Assembly (NCBI RefSeq): GCF_010468565.1
Contig: NZ_WUEG01000005.1
Coordinates: forward strand, 170,715 to 234,714
From: Allomuricauda sp. TY007
GTDB taxonomy: Bacteria; Bacteroidota; Bacteroidia; Flavobacteriales; Flavobacteriaceae
Direction of reading: 5' to 3'
Length of the DNA: 64,000 nucleotides
Position numbers and translations under genes: made by a program. The stretch's first letter is position 1, and every line of letters starts with the position of its first letter. Below the pieces are notes generated by a model. It did not search any database. It saw only the letters and a list, made by a program, of their open reading frames with translations, and was not told the DNA's origin. Shown in pieces: positions 8,406 through 17,031 of this stretch.

Positions 8406-9125
8406 ATGATACAAACTAACAATTTTACTTATGCAGCTAGTGGGCAATCTTACCAAGGAGTGGTTGCCTACGATGATAGCATTAAGGGCAAACGCCCTGT
8501 GGTTTTGGTCTCCCACACATGGGTAGGCCAATCAGACTTTGAAGCGGACAAAGCCGCCGAACTTGCCAAACAAGGTTACTTGGCATTTGCCATTGATGTG
8601 TACGGCAAAGGAAAGAGAGCCAAGAACGCGACCGAGGCCGAAACTTTGATGAACGAATTATTGACCGATCGCCAAGAACTGCTCGATCGGATACTTTTGG
8701 CACTCGACAAAATAAAGGAACATGATTTGGCCAACACCGAAAAGGTTGGAATTATAGGATTTTGCTTTGGTGGAAAATGCGCTTTGGATTTGGCCCGTTC
8801 CGGCTCGGACATTAAAGGGGCGGTGTGTTTCCACGGAATCTTTGACCCGCCGGATCTGGACCACGAGGGGGACATCAAGGCAAAAATATTGGTGCTGCAC
8901 GGTTGGGAAGATCCACTGGCATTTCCCAAGGATATTGTTTCCTTGGGTTACGAACTCACCGAACGCAATGCAGTTTGGGAAATGGATGTTTTTGGCCATA
9001 CGGGGCATGCTTTCACCAACCCCAATGCCAATGCGCCCGATGATGACATGATGTACAATCCTTTGGCCAGTGATCGGTCTTGGCAGCGTATGTCACACTT
9101 TTTTGAAGAGGTTTTTTCCGATTAA
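8406..9125 (+). CDS. Dienelactone hydrolase family protein
   Basis: A 239-aa alpha/beta hydrolase of the dienelactone hydrolase family. The nucleophile Cys lies in GFCFGGKCAL (about residue 120), the acid in GWEDPLAF (about 170), and the His in GHTGHAFTNP (about 202), giving the Cys-Asp-His triad of the family. Near the start, PVVLVSHTWVG is the oxyanion strand. It has no signal peptide, so it acts in the cytoplasm. The natural substrate is unknown, since most bacterial members of the family are not in chloroaromatic pathways. It follows the cyclophilin gene by 54 bases. Its last 33 bases overlap the 3' end of the convergent DoxX gene. Confidence 0.9.
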   Translation: MIQTNNFTYAASGQSYQGVVAYDDSIKGKRPVVLVSHTWVGQSDFEADKAAELAKQGYLAFAIDVYGKGKRAKNATEAETLMNELLTDRQELLDRILLALDKIKEHDLANTEKVGIIGFCFGGKCALDLARSGSDIKGAVCFHGIFDPPDLDHEGDIKAKILVLHGWEDPLAFPKDIVSLGYELTERNAVWEMDVFGHTGHAFTNPNANAPDDDMMYNPLASDRSWQRMSHFFEEVFSD

Positions 9126-9584
9126 CATACGGTTAGGCAAACTGTATTTTTGATTTTTTATTGGTTCTCCAGACTTTTCGGAAACCCTTTTTCTTTCGTA
9201 AAGGGAAACAAGGGCCGCTATAATTATGAGGTTTTTCATAATGTATTGCCCAACAAAGGTCAAGGATAGTGGTGCTTCCCCAAAAACATCGCCCGGAAAA
9301 AAGAATAGCGGTGTAAAGGTGCATACCATGTGAACCAAAGCCATTATTACAGCTTGTCTTCTAAAAAATCCGAACACAAACAAAAAGCCCAATCCTACTT
9401 CCCAAAAGGCAAGTAGGATTATGGAAACCCCATCAGGTATCAACCCAAAAGTGAGTTGATGAATGGTGCTTTTTGCCAAATCTTCGGCCGGGCTAAGGTT
9501 TGGGACAAATTTTAATGCCCCAAACCAAAAATATACCAAGCCCATGGAAATGGTCAGCAAATTTTCTTTAATGGATTTTCGCAA
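9093..9584 (-). CDS. DoxX-like membrane protein
   Basis: The frame upstream is closed by a stop at 9590, so the start is the TTG at 9584 or the ATG at 9545; an ATG at 9591 is in another frame. The product (163 aa from TTG) has four predicted membrane helices. The first contains the DoxX-like motif GLVYFWFGALKF. The second and third lie around residues 50-75 and 78-98, with an FFPGDVFG loop, and the fourth around 110-128. DoxX-like proteins are linked to redox or quinone-related functions at the inner membrane, but the role here is unknown. It sits 13 bases downstream of a barrel-protein gene on the same strand, so the two are probably cotranscribed. Confidence 0.8.
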   Translation of the reverse strand: MRKSIKENLLTISMGLVYFWFGALKFVPNLSPAEDLAKSTIHQLTFGLIPDGVSIILLAFWEVGLGFLFVFGFFRRQAVIMALVHMVCTFTPLFFFPGDVFGEAPLSLTFVGQYIMKNLIIIAALVSLYERKRVSEKSGEPIKNQKYSLPNRMLIGKNLFKKV

Positions 9585-9597
9585 GGGTCATGGAAGT

Positions 9598-10743
9598 TTA
9601 ATTATTGAATTCATTCATTAGTTCCGGGTTAACCTTTACCTTACTGCGTGCAAATCGGTACGAGACCCCTACATTGATCAAGTAATCTGCAAAAGCGGCA
9701 TCTCCCTGTCTAGGCTCTCCTGTCATCTGTTGTGTTTCCAAATCGGTTACACTTTGCGGACGTTCCCTTCTCACGGCAAATGGCACATTTAGGTTCAAGG
9801 AGAAATTGTCTTTTATAAAAGCGATTCCAGGGTCAATGGAGAGTACGTTTCCAGGTCTTCTAAAACCTTCATTGCCACCAATAAGGTCCTTTACGGGCAC
9901 ACCTTCGTAGCGCGCCCCCAATGAGGCGGAAATGGTATTGCTTAAACTATGGCTTACCCCTGCACGGAGTGAAAACTGGTCTGGAACGGCCATAATGGCC
10001 TCATTTTCCAAAATTGGGCTCAAAGTTTCCCTGAATGTACGTGTACCGTTGGTCTCCCTTGGGTTGATCAAATAAAAACCGCCTCCGTAGGCAAAAAACC
10101 GTTCTGCAATTTTTTGGTAAAACTGAAAATCCAAGGTGATTCCAAATCCGCCATCCCCGGGCTGAATACTTTGGTCCACGGGTCTCACCTGTGGCCCTCC
10201 TTCGGGCCCAACATTGTAAAAAATATCGGAGGCATTGTAGCTTCCCGTTGGCAGCTTAAGCCCTAAACCCAATGCCAAATTTCCGTTTTGGTGTTTTTCA
10301 AGATCGAACAGCCAATAGCCAACACCAACCCGAATATCGGCCAAGCCACGGGAAAAAGTGGTGTTGCGCTCATCGCGTCCGTGTTCGTACAACGAGGAAC
10401 GCGTATTTATAACGGTGGGGATGGTAATACTGGCATACCATCTGTTGGATATTCCATAGGTCAAGAAGAAATCCCAAGAATGGGAATGGTTGATAACTTC
10501 GGTCTCATTGGAAACCCTGTCCGGTTCCTCTTCGGTTCCCCTAAAATGGCGGAAGGATTTGAAATATCTGTAATTGCTTCCAATTTGAATGTCTCCCGGA
10601 CCCAATAAATTATTCTCCAAAGTATTCCCTACACAAGAGGAAAAATGTCGTATGGCTACACACCCTTGCGCGCTAGCCTGATTGATTCCAAGAAGTGAAA
10701 TCAACCCTAAAAATGTAATGATCATTGATCGTGATGTTCTCAT
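9598..10743 (-). CDS. Outer-membrane beta-barrel transport-like protein
   Basis: A 381-aa exported protein with a signal peptide (about residues 1-25, ending ASAQ). Just after it come two cysteines in GCVAIRHFSSCVG. Many amphipathic strands follow, such as WYASITIPTVINT, LADIRVGVGYWLF and NLALGLGLKLPTGSY. The strand LGLKLPTGSYN is typical of the phenol-degradation meta-pathway type of transporter barrels. The C-terminus (INVGVSYRFARSK, then a short tail) is barrel-like. It may form a channel for small molecules; no substrate can be assigned. It lies 13 bases upstream of the DoxX-like gene, which suggests the two proteins act in one process. Confidence 0.78.
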   Translation of the reverse strand: MRTSRSMIITFLGLISLLGINQASAQGCVAIRHFSSCVGNTLENNLLGPGDIQIGSNYRYFKSFRHFRGTEEEPDRVSNETEVINHSHSWDFFLTYGISNRWYASITIPTVINTRSSLYEHGRDERNTTFSRGLADIRVGVGYWLFDLEKHQNGNLALGLGLKLPTGSYNASDIFYNVGPEGGPQVRPVDQSIQPGDGGFGITLDFQFYQKIAERFFAYGGGFYLINPRETNGTRTFRETLSPILENEAIMAVPDQFSLRAGVSHSLSNTISASLGARYEGVPVKDLIGGNEGFRRPGNVLSIDPGIAFIKDNFSLNLNVPFAVRRERPQSVTDLETQQMTGEPRQGDAAFADYLINVGVSYRFARSKVKVNPELMNEFNN

Positions 10744-10899
10744 ACCTGTACTACTGATTGGTTGTTTATGTTACTTGGGTGCCAATGTAGCGGTATACAC
10801 GAGGGATTACGACTAATGAAAAAGTAAAATTGATTAACAAGGAGTTAATGGCACTAAGCAATAATTAACCACTATTGAAGAAAAGTTAGGGAAGGTTTC

Positions 10900-11514
10900 T
10901 CAGGCTTCCTTTTTATAAATGTTAGGCAAGCGAACATCAAACTTAACCGCAATCAACCTTAATGAGATCACAACCAAGATAGCTGCTACGTAGGCGTAGC
11001 TATCCTTTATCGGAAATTGCATAAAGAGAAAATAACTGGCACCACCCAAAATACAAGTGGTCGCATAAATTTCCTTCCTTCGGAAAATAATCGGGATTTC
11101 GTTGCAGAGCATATCCCGTATCACACCACCAAAGCAGGCCGTCATGGTGCCCAAAAATACGCACATAATGGGCAACAGTTCCGCTTCCAGGCCCTTTTCC
11201 ACCCCAACCATGGTATAAAGCCCAATACCAATGGTATCGAACAGAAACAACGATTTTCTGAGGTATTTGAGCTTGTTCACGAATATGATGGCAAAAACTA
11301 CCGAAATAAAAATAGTGGTCACATAGGTAAGGTCCTGCATCCAGCCCACGGGAGTGTTACCGATCATCAAATCCCTCAATGTCCCGCCACCGATTGCGGT
11401 GACAAATGCAATGATAAGCACGCCAAATAAATCCAGACGCTTTTCCATAGCGACCAAAACCCCGGAAATGGCAAAGGCCACAGTTCCCAATATATCTATA
11501 GTTTGATACAGCAT
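10900..11514 (-). CDS. TRIC-type cation channel family protein (UPF0126)
   Basis: This 204-aa inner-membrane protein has two repeats of the UPF0126/YadS domain, the family of prokaryotic trimeric intracellular cation channels. Each repeat contains the glycine-rich signature: GGGTLRDLMIG near residue 43 and FGGVIRDMLCNEIP near residue 128. About seven hydrophobic helices are visible. The family conducts monovalent cations; its physiological role in bacteria is not settled. The gene starts two bases after the RDD gene stop on the same strand, so the two are surely cotranscribed. Confidence 0.9.
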   Translation of the reverse strand: MLYQTIDILGTVAFAISGVLVAMEKRLDLFGVLIIAFVTAIGGGTLRDLMIGNTPVGWMQDLTYVTTIFISVVFAIIFVNKLKYLRKSLFLFDTIGIGLYTMVGVEKGLEAELLPIMCVFLGTMTACFGGVIRDMLCNEIPIIFRRKEIYATTCILGGASYFLFMQFPIKDSYAYVAAILVVISLRLIAVKFDVRLPNIYKKEA

Positions 11515-11516
11515 GG

Positions 11517-12233
11517 CTACATTTTTTGTGTATAGTAGTTGTAATCTTTGATGACAACATCTACAAATTCGATGGGCTGCAGAACAGTCTGTACCCCTAA
11601 TACTTCTTTGATGCGTTTATCCAACGAAACTATAATATTGTGGTTACCATTTATTTTGGCCTTATCGTACAACTCTTTGATGGTTTGCATTTCCTGGTCC
11701 TTAAAAACAGTTACTTGCGGAAATGTTGGCTTGTAATCTTCGGGCAGTTCCCTTAACAAAGTATCGGACAACGACACTCGTTTCTTTTCACTTATCACAG
11801 TGGTCCCTGCAGCAATATCACCGATTCGCTGCCCCTTTCCCCTAATTAGAATGGTCAACACGGCAGCACCACCTGAGGTAAGGCCTACATCAATAATGCG
11901 AAGGGCCCATCGCACAAAATAATTCCCAAAATTAGGTTTGGAACCATCCAGTTTTACCACCCGTAGATTCATGGCCCCCTTTCCTATGGTCTTGCCATCC
12001 ATCAAGGTCTCAAAAAGCAGATAATAAAAAAAGGCGGGCAAGGTAAGTATCAAATAAAAAGCCCATTGATCGTCCAGATCAACCTCAATGGACATCAAAA
12101 AAACAAAAACCAAAATGGTGTAAACCAAAATAATGAAACTATCTATAATATAGGCCAGCATGCGCTCACCAAGGTGGGATGTGTTTTGGTTGATGGTTAT
12201 ATTTTGGGCCGTTTCTATTTGAAATTGTTCCAT
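11517..12233 (-). CDS. RDD family membrane protein
   Basis: A 238-aa protein with an N-terminal RDD domain (about residues 18-150). The family signature shows as GERMLAYIIDSFIIL in helix one, DGKTIGKGAMNLRVV after helix two, and WALRIIDVG further on. The C-terminal third is soluble, containing a run around LLRELPEDYKPTFP. RDD proteins often stand next to SpoIIM-like, MoxR and DUF58 genes in Bacteroidota; here the gene is divergent from that operon by 35 bases. The role is unknown, with transport or envelope stability often proposed. Confidence 0.88.
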   Translation of the reverse strand: MEQFQIETAQNITINQNTSHLGERMLAYIIDSFIILVYTILVFVFLMSIEVDLDDQWAFYLILTLPAFFYYLLFETLMDGKTIGKGAMNLRVVKLDGSKPNFGNYFVRWALRIIDVGLTSGGAAVLTILIRGKGQRIGDIAAGTTVISEKKRVSLSDTLLRELPEDYKPTFPQVTVFKDQEMQTIKELYDKAKINGNHNIIVSLDKRIKEVLGVQTVLQPIEFVDVVIKDYNYYTQKM

Positions 12234-12260
12234 ATTTTAGTTTCTTTACTTACAAACCAT

Positions 12261-12297
12261 CAAATTTAATGCGCGAAGCCGCTTTTGTTAGGCAAAA
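12261..12297 (-). promoter_or_regulatory. Candidate promoter for the RDD-TRIC operon
   Basis: On the minus strand a TTTTG at 12297-12293 is followed after 24 bases by TAAATTTG at 12268-12261, matching the Bacteroidota TTTG / TAnnTTTG promoter pattern with slightly long spacing. It would start transcription about 20 bases before the RDD ATG at 12233. The elements lie inside the first codons of the divergent SpoIIM-like gene. Confidence 0.4.
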
Positions 12298-13240
12298 TAA
12301 GGATAAATGGGCCGCTTTTGAAAATGCCTTGCTCAATAAAGGGCAACTTCACCCCGATGAGCTTTCCGATCTATATATTGAGATCACCGACCACCTGAGT
12401 TACGCGAAGACCTTTTACCCTGACAGCAACACACAGGTTTACCTGAACACCCTTGCCTCGCAAGCCCATCAAAAAATATATAAGACCAAACGGGAATCCC
12501 GAAACCGTATTGTCCATTTTTGGAAAACAGAATTTCCGACCATGTTCAAAGCCCATCACCGTGAACTATTGATTTCTTTCTTGGTATTTGCCTTTTTTGT
12601 GTCGATTGGTGCATTTTCCTCCGCCAACGAGGGTGATTTTGTGCGATCCATACTGGGCAATGGGTATGTGAACATGACACTGGAAAATATTGAAAAGGGC
12701 GATCCTATGGCGGTTTACAAAGATCAAGGGGCGTTCAATATGTTTTTGGGCATTACCGTCAACAATATTAAAGTGGCCATTTACGCATTTGCCTTTGGCA
12801 TCTTTTTAGGAGTTGGCACCCTTTACATTTTACTGCAGAACGGAATCATGCTAGGGAGTTTCCAATACTTTTTTTATGAAAAAGGGCTGCTATGGGAATC
12901 GGCCCGAACCATTTGGATCCATGGAACCATTGAAATATCGGTGATAATCATTGCAGGATGTGCCGGACTGGTCTTGGCCAATGGCATACTTTTTCCGGGC
13001 ACCTATACGCGACTGGAATCTTTTAAACGAGGGGTTAAAAACGGGCTGAAGATAATGGTAAGCACGGTTCCCTTTTTTATTGTTGCGGGTTTTTTGGAAG
13101 GGTTTGTCACCAGACACACGGAAATGCCGGATGGGTTGGCAATTTTCATCATATTGGGATCGTTGTCCTTAATAATTTTTTACTACATCATTTATCCATA
13201 CCAAATCCATAGAAAAACCGCTCATGCAGACAACCAATAA
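12269..13240 (+). CDS. SpoIIM-like (stage II sporulation protein M, DUF95) membrane protein
   Basis: The protein (323 aa) starts with a soluble helical region of about 90 residues, followed by about six membrane helices. The region around FGIFLGVGTLYILLQNGIML and then WIHGTIEISVIIIAG is the SpoIIM family core. The organism does not sporulate; in Bacteroidota this family is the first gene of the MoxR/DUF58 operon and is thought to act in the envelope. Its last 17 bases overlap the next gene, and the following five genes are all overlapping or nearly so, which marks a single operon to 18363. Confidence 0.88.
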   Translation: MREAAFVRQNKDKWAAFENALLNKGQLHPDELSDLYIEITDHLSYAKTFYPDSNTQVYLNTLASQAHQKIYKTKRESRNRIVHFWKTEFPTMFKAHHRELLISFLVFAFFVSIGAFSSANEGDFVRSILGNGYVNMTLENIEKGDPMAVYKDQGAFNMFLGITVNNIKVAIYAFAFGIFLGVGTLYILLQNGIMLGSFQYFFYEKGLLWESARTIWIHGTIEISVIIIAGCAGLVLANGILFPGTYTRLESFKRGVKNGLKIMVSTVPFFIVAGFLEGFVTRHTEMPDGLAIFIILGSLSLIIFYYIIYPYQIHRKTAHADNQ

Positions 13241-14117
13241 CTACATCGAATTTAAAAAACAGCGTGAATTGGGAGAGATCCTTTCCGATTCCTTTGGCTT
13301 TATCAGAAATGAGTTTAAACCTTTTTTTGGCACCATTTTAAAAATTGTAGGCCCCTATATTTTAATCATGCTGATTTCCATGGGGTTTTATATGTTCACC
13401 ATTGGAGACATTTTTAACCTGAGTGCCATTGGCAATCCAACGGCAACCCAAACCTATTCGCCATTTATTATGGTTTTTGCCATATTGGCCTTGATACTTA
13501 GTTCTATTGCGGCCTATGTTCTTGCACAGGGAACCGTCTTGCACTACATAAAATCATACATAAACAACAAAGGAGCCGTAAATTATGATGAAATCCGACA
13601 AGGCGTATATGGTTCTTTTTGGTCCCTGATCGGTTTGGGAATCTTGGTCGGGCTGTCCGTGATGATAGGCGCAATATTTTGTTTGATTCCCGGGATTTAC
13701 CTTGCCGTGCCCTTATCCGTTTCGTTCGCCATTTTGGTATTCCTTAAAAAGGATGCCATGGAATCCTACCAATATAGTTTTACCTTGATCAAAGAAAATT
13801 GGTGGATGACCTTTGTGACCCTTTTTGTGGTTTACATTATCGTTGCCATTGCCACCTATGCCTTTAGTTTGCCGACCATTATCTACACCTGGATCAAAAT
13901 GGGCGTATTTTCCGGCGAAATGGATGCGGAGAATTTCAATGTTTTTAACGACCCCATCTATCTTTTGCTAAATATTTTGAGTACATTGATCAGGTTCCTG
14001 ATGAACATTATTTTTTTAGTGTCCACATCCTTGATATTTTTCAACCTCAACGAAAAGAAAAATTTTACAGGTACTTTTGAACGTATTGAAAGCCTTGGGA
14101 AACCTTCAGAGGAATAG
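13224..14117 (+). CDS. Polytopic membrane protein of the MoxR/DUF58 operon
   Basis: A 297-aa integral membrane protein, starting inside the end of the SpoIIM-like gene. After a cytoplasmic start (EFKKQRELGEILSDSFGFI) there are about six membrane helices. The pattern FCLIPGIYLAVPLSVSFAIL is reminiscent of glycerophosphoryl diester phosphodiesterase membrane-domain or DUF975-type proteins. No enzyme motif is visible. Its fixed place between SpoIIM and DUF4129 genes suggests a structural part of the same complex. The stop is directly followed by the ATG of the DUF4129 gene. Confidence 0.8.
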   Translation: MQTTNNYIEFKKQRELGEILSDSFGFIRNEFKPFFGTILKIVGPYILIMLISMGFYMFTIGDIFNLSAIGNPTATQTYSPFIMVFAILALILSSIAAYVLAQGTVLHYIKSYINNKGAVNYDEIRQGVYGSFWSLIGLGILVGLSVMIGAIFCLIPGIYLAVPLSVSFAILVFLKKDAMESYQYSFTLIKENWWMTFVTLFVVYIIVAIATYAFSLPTIIYTWIKMGVFSGEMDAENFNVFNDPIYLLLNILSTLIRFLMNIIFLVSTSLIFFNLNEKKNFTGTFERIESLGKPSEE

Positions 14118-14849
14118 ATGCACAAAAAACTGATCTTATCATACTTATTTTTATCCTGGACAATACTTTTTGCCCAAAACGATTCCATTGTCAAATATGA
14201 TGAATCGGACATTGAACCCATTGAATTCAGTAAAGAAGACCTCGAAACTTACAAGAACGATAGCGCGTTCAACTATGAGGAAGTAAAAACCGAAAGCAGT
14301 TGGTGGACCGACCTCACCAATTGGTTCCATACTATGTTGCGCCGCTTTTTTGAATGGATTTTTGGCGTGGGAAACGCCGAAGGCTATTTGGCCGTTTTTT
14401 TGAAGATCCTCCCCTATTTGCTCCTTGCCTTATTCTTATACCTGGTAATTCGCTTCTTTGTCAACTCCAATATGTACGGGATTGGCAAAAACAAGAAAAA
14501 CCCAAATGTGGTGTCCCTATCGGAGGAAGAACACATCATTAAAAACGAGGACATACAACAATTGATCAAAAATGCCCTGGCAGATAAAAATTACAGGCTC
14601 GCCATTCGGTACTATTACCTCTACATCTTACAATTGTTATCGGAAAGGGAATTGATAGACTGGCAACAACAAAAAACAAATGATGATTACATAGCGGAAC
14701 TCTCCGAAAGTACCCTAAAAAATGCCTTTGGAAAGGCTACCCTGCTCTACGACTACGTTTGGTATGGGGAATTTGATATTGACCACGAACGTTACCAAAA
14801 GGCAGAAGTTGTATTTAATTCCTTAAAAAAAGCAATTACAGATGCTTAA
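14118..14849 (+). CDS. DUF4129 domain protein
   Basis: A 243-aa protein with a signal-like N-terminus (ending FAQND), an acidic region, and one membrane helix at about residues 95-115 (FLKILPYLLLALFLYLVIRF). The C-terminal DUF4129 domain, about residues 145-240, contains DKNYRLAIRYYYLYILQLLS and the conserved YVWYGEF. This domain accompanies MoxR/DUF58 systems and transglutaminase-like genes. Its molecular function is unknown. The gene starts on the base after the previous stop and overlaps the next gene by eight bases. Confidence 0.88.
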   Translation: MHKKLILSYLFLSWTILFAQNDSIVKYDESDIEPIEFSKEDLETYKNDSAFNYEEVKTESSWWTDLTNWFHTMLRRFFEWIFGVGNAEGYLAVFLKILPYLLLALFLYLVIRFFVNSNMYGIGKNKKNPNVVSLSEEEHIIKNEDIQQLIKNALADKNYRLAIRYYYLYILQLLSERELIDWQQQKTNDDYIAELSESTLKNAFGKATLLYDYVWYGEFDIDHERYQKAEVVFNSLKKAITDA

Positions 14850-16056
14850 AAAGAGATGGGTTTATATAGTGATAGGCGGGCTGACCCTTGGGGCCATATT
14901 TTTGATGGAATACAACAAACCAAAAAAAATCAACTGGTTCCCATCTTATGTTTCCCATCATAAAATACCTTATGGCACCCTTGTATTGAACAATTTGATG
15001 GAAAAGCACTTTCCAGATGAGATACAACAAATCCACAAACCGCCTTTCGAATTCCTAAGCCGTACCGACTCCATAAAAGGCACGTACTTTTTTGTGAACG
15101 AATCCGTCTCTTTTGAAGAGGCCGAATTGCACTCCCTATTGGAATGGGTGGAACAAGGCAATATGCTGTTTATAGCTTCAAAGTCTTTCGAAAAAAAATT
15201 GCTGGACACCTTACATCTGGAACAAGGGAGTGTTTACAATAACGGTCTGGAACCTCTTTTTTATCACGAGCTCGTAAATCCTAAATTCAAGAACAAAACA
15301 GCAACATTTGGCAAGGACTACTACACCCCTAGTTTTGAACGAATAGATACCTTGCGAACAACGGTTCTTGGCCAAGTGTATGCCCAAGCAGATAGTACGG
15401 ATACCGTCACCAAACATATAAACACCATAAAGCAATCTTTTGGCAAGGGAACAATTGTTTTGACCAGCTTTCCAAAAGCATTTACCAACTACTTTATCCT
15501 AAAGGATGATAACCAAGCATATACTGCGGGCCTATTGTCTTATCTGGACGGTAAAGGACAAATCTACATGGACAACTTCCACAAATCGGGAAAATCCTTT
15601 TACACCTCGCCCATGTACCTCTTTTTGAATACCAAAGAATTTAAATGGGCCTATTACCTTGTTCTTATCGGTGCCCTTATCTACATTATTTTTGAAGGAA
15701 AGCGGAAACAACGTGCCATTCCTGTTCTACCCCCGTTAAAAAACCAGACCTTGGCCTTTACGAGGACCATAGCCGACATGTATTTTGAAAAAGGGGAACT
15801 GCACCTGATAACAAAGCATAAAATTGATTACTTTTTGGAATACCTCCGTACCAAATTGCATGTTTCCACCCAAAATTTGGAAGACGAAACATTCTTGCGG
15901 AACCTGGCCATGCGGAGCAATACCGATCTGAAAGATGTAAAAGCTTTGATAGGCATGATTTCACAACTGAGGACCAAACAGTACGTAACCGAAATTGAAT
16001 TGAAAAACCTGAATCAAAAAATAGAAGCATTTAAAGCAAACGTTGATGGAAAATAA
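14842..16056 (+). CDS. DUF4350 domain protein
   Basis: A 404-aa protein with an N-terminal membrane helix (VYIVIGGLTLGAIFLMEY). An extracytoplasmic DUF4350 domain covers about residues 35-250 and contains YGTLVLNNLMEKHFPDEI and the GKGTIVLTSFPKAFTNY strand. A second membrane helix lies near residue 275 (YYLVLIGALIYIIFEG), and a cytoplasmic tail of about 115 residues closes the protein. The fold of DUF4350 resembles glutamine-amidotransferase-like sensor domains, without catalytic residues. With MoxR next to it, the cytoplasmic tail may be a contact for the ATPase; that is inference. Confidence 0.85.
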   Translation: MLKKRWVYIVIGGLTLGAIFLMEYNKPKKINWFPSYVSHHKIPYGTLVLNNLMEKHFPDEIQQIHKPPFEFLSRTDSIKGTYFFVNESVSFEEAELHSLLEWVEQGNMLFIASKSFEKKLLDTLHLEQGSVYNNGLEPLFYHELVNPKFKNKTATFGKDYYTPSFERIDTLRTTVLGQVYAQADSTDTVTKHINTIKQSFGKGTIVLTSFPKAFTNYFILKDDNQAYTAGLLSYLDGKGQIYMDNFHKSGKSFYTSPMYLFLNTKEFKWAYYLVLIGALIYIIFEGKRKQRAIPVLPPLKNQTLAFTRTIADMYFEKGELHLITKHKIDYFLEYLRTKLHVSTQNLEDETFLRNLAMRSNTDLKDVKALIGMISQLRTKQYVTEIELKNLNQKIEAFKANVDGK

Positions 16057-17029
16057 CGACTTGAACTTTGACAATAGGGTTCCCTTGGAAGAATTGAGGG
16101 ATACCGTGGAACAGATAAAAAAAGAACTATCCACCATTATCGTGGGCCAAAAGGATTTTATAGAACTTCTGATCATTTCCATTTTGGCCGATGGACATGC
16201 GCTGATCGAAGGGGTTCCCGGCATTGCAAAGACCGTGACCGCCAAGCTCTTCGCAAAAACGCTCAAAACGGAGTTCAGCCGAATTCAGTTTACGCCCGAT
16301 TTAATGCCAAGTGACATTTTGGGAACTTCCGTTTTTAATACCAAAACCACGGAGTTTGAGTTTAAAAAAGGCCCCATCTTCTCAAATATTATTTTGATCG
16401 ATGAGATAAACCGTGCCCCGGCCAAAACACAAGCGGCCCTTTTTGAGACGATGGAAGAACGGCAGGCCACCGTGGACGGCACTACCTACAAAATGGGGCA
16501 ACCATTTATGGTATTGGCCACCCAAAACCCCATAGAGCAAGAAGGAACCTATGCCCTGCCCGAAGCACAACTGGACCGATTCCTTTTTAAGATCAAAGTG
16601 GATTATCCGTCCGTTGAAGAAGAAGTTGTGATTTTACAAAACCACCACGAACGCAAGGGCGAAAAACCACAAGACCAGATTAAGGCGGTGCTTACCCCTA
16701 AAAAACTGTTGGAGTTCAAAAAGAACATTCACGAAGTGGTCGTGGAGCAAAAAATATTGGATTACATCGCCAACATTATAATACAAACAAGAAACCATCC
16801 ACATTTGTATCTGGGCGCTTCACCAAGAGCTTCCATTGCCACGTTGACCTCGGCCAAAGCATTTGCGGCCATTTCAGGACGGGATTTTGTTATTCCCGAG
16901 GACGTAAAAAAAGCCTTGGTCCCCGTGCTAAACCACCGCGTAATTTTAACCCCGGAAAGAGAAATGGAAGGCATGACCACAGAAAATGTAGTTTCCATGA
17001 TCATGGAGTCTGTTGAAATCCCTCGATAA
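16046..17029 (+). CDS. MoxR-type AAA+ ATPase
   Basis: I start at the ATG at 16046; the TTG at 16043 would add one residue. The 327-aa protein is a MoxR-family AAA+ ATPase. Walker A is GVPGIAKT (about residue 57), Walker B is ILIDEINRAPAK (about 118), sensor I lies in LATQNPIEQEGTYALPEAQL, and the C-terminal lid carries LGASPRASIAT. MoxR ATPases act as chaperones that mature or activate partner complexes, usually with a von Willebrand or DUF58 protein encoded next door, as here. It overlaps the DUF4350 gene by 11 bases and is followed two bases later by the DUF58 gene. Confidence 0.93.
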   Translation: MENNDLNFDNRVPLEELRDTVEQIKKELSTIIVGQKDFIELLIISILADGHALIEGVPGIAKTVTAKLFAKTLKTEFSRIQFTPDLMPSDILGTSVFNTKTTEFEFKKGPIFSNIILIDEINRAPAKTQAALFETMEERQATVDGTTYKMGQPFMVLATQNPIEQEGTYALPEAQLDRFLFKIKVDYPSVEEEVVILQNHHERKGEKPQDQIKAVLTPKKLLEFKKNIHEVVVEQKILDYIANIIIQTRNHPHLYLGASPRASIATLTSAKAFAAISGRDFVIPEDVKKALVPVLNHRVILTPEREMEGMTTENVVSMIMESVEIPR

Positions 17030-17031
17030 AC

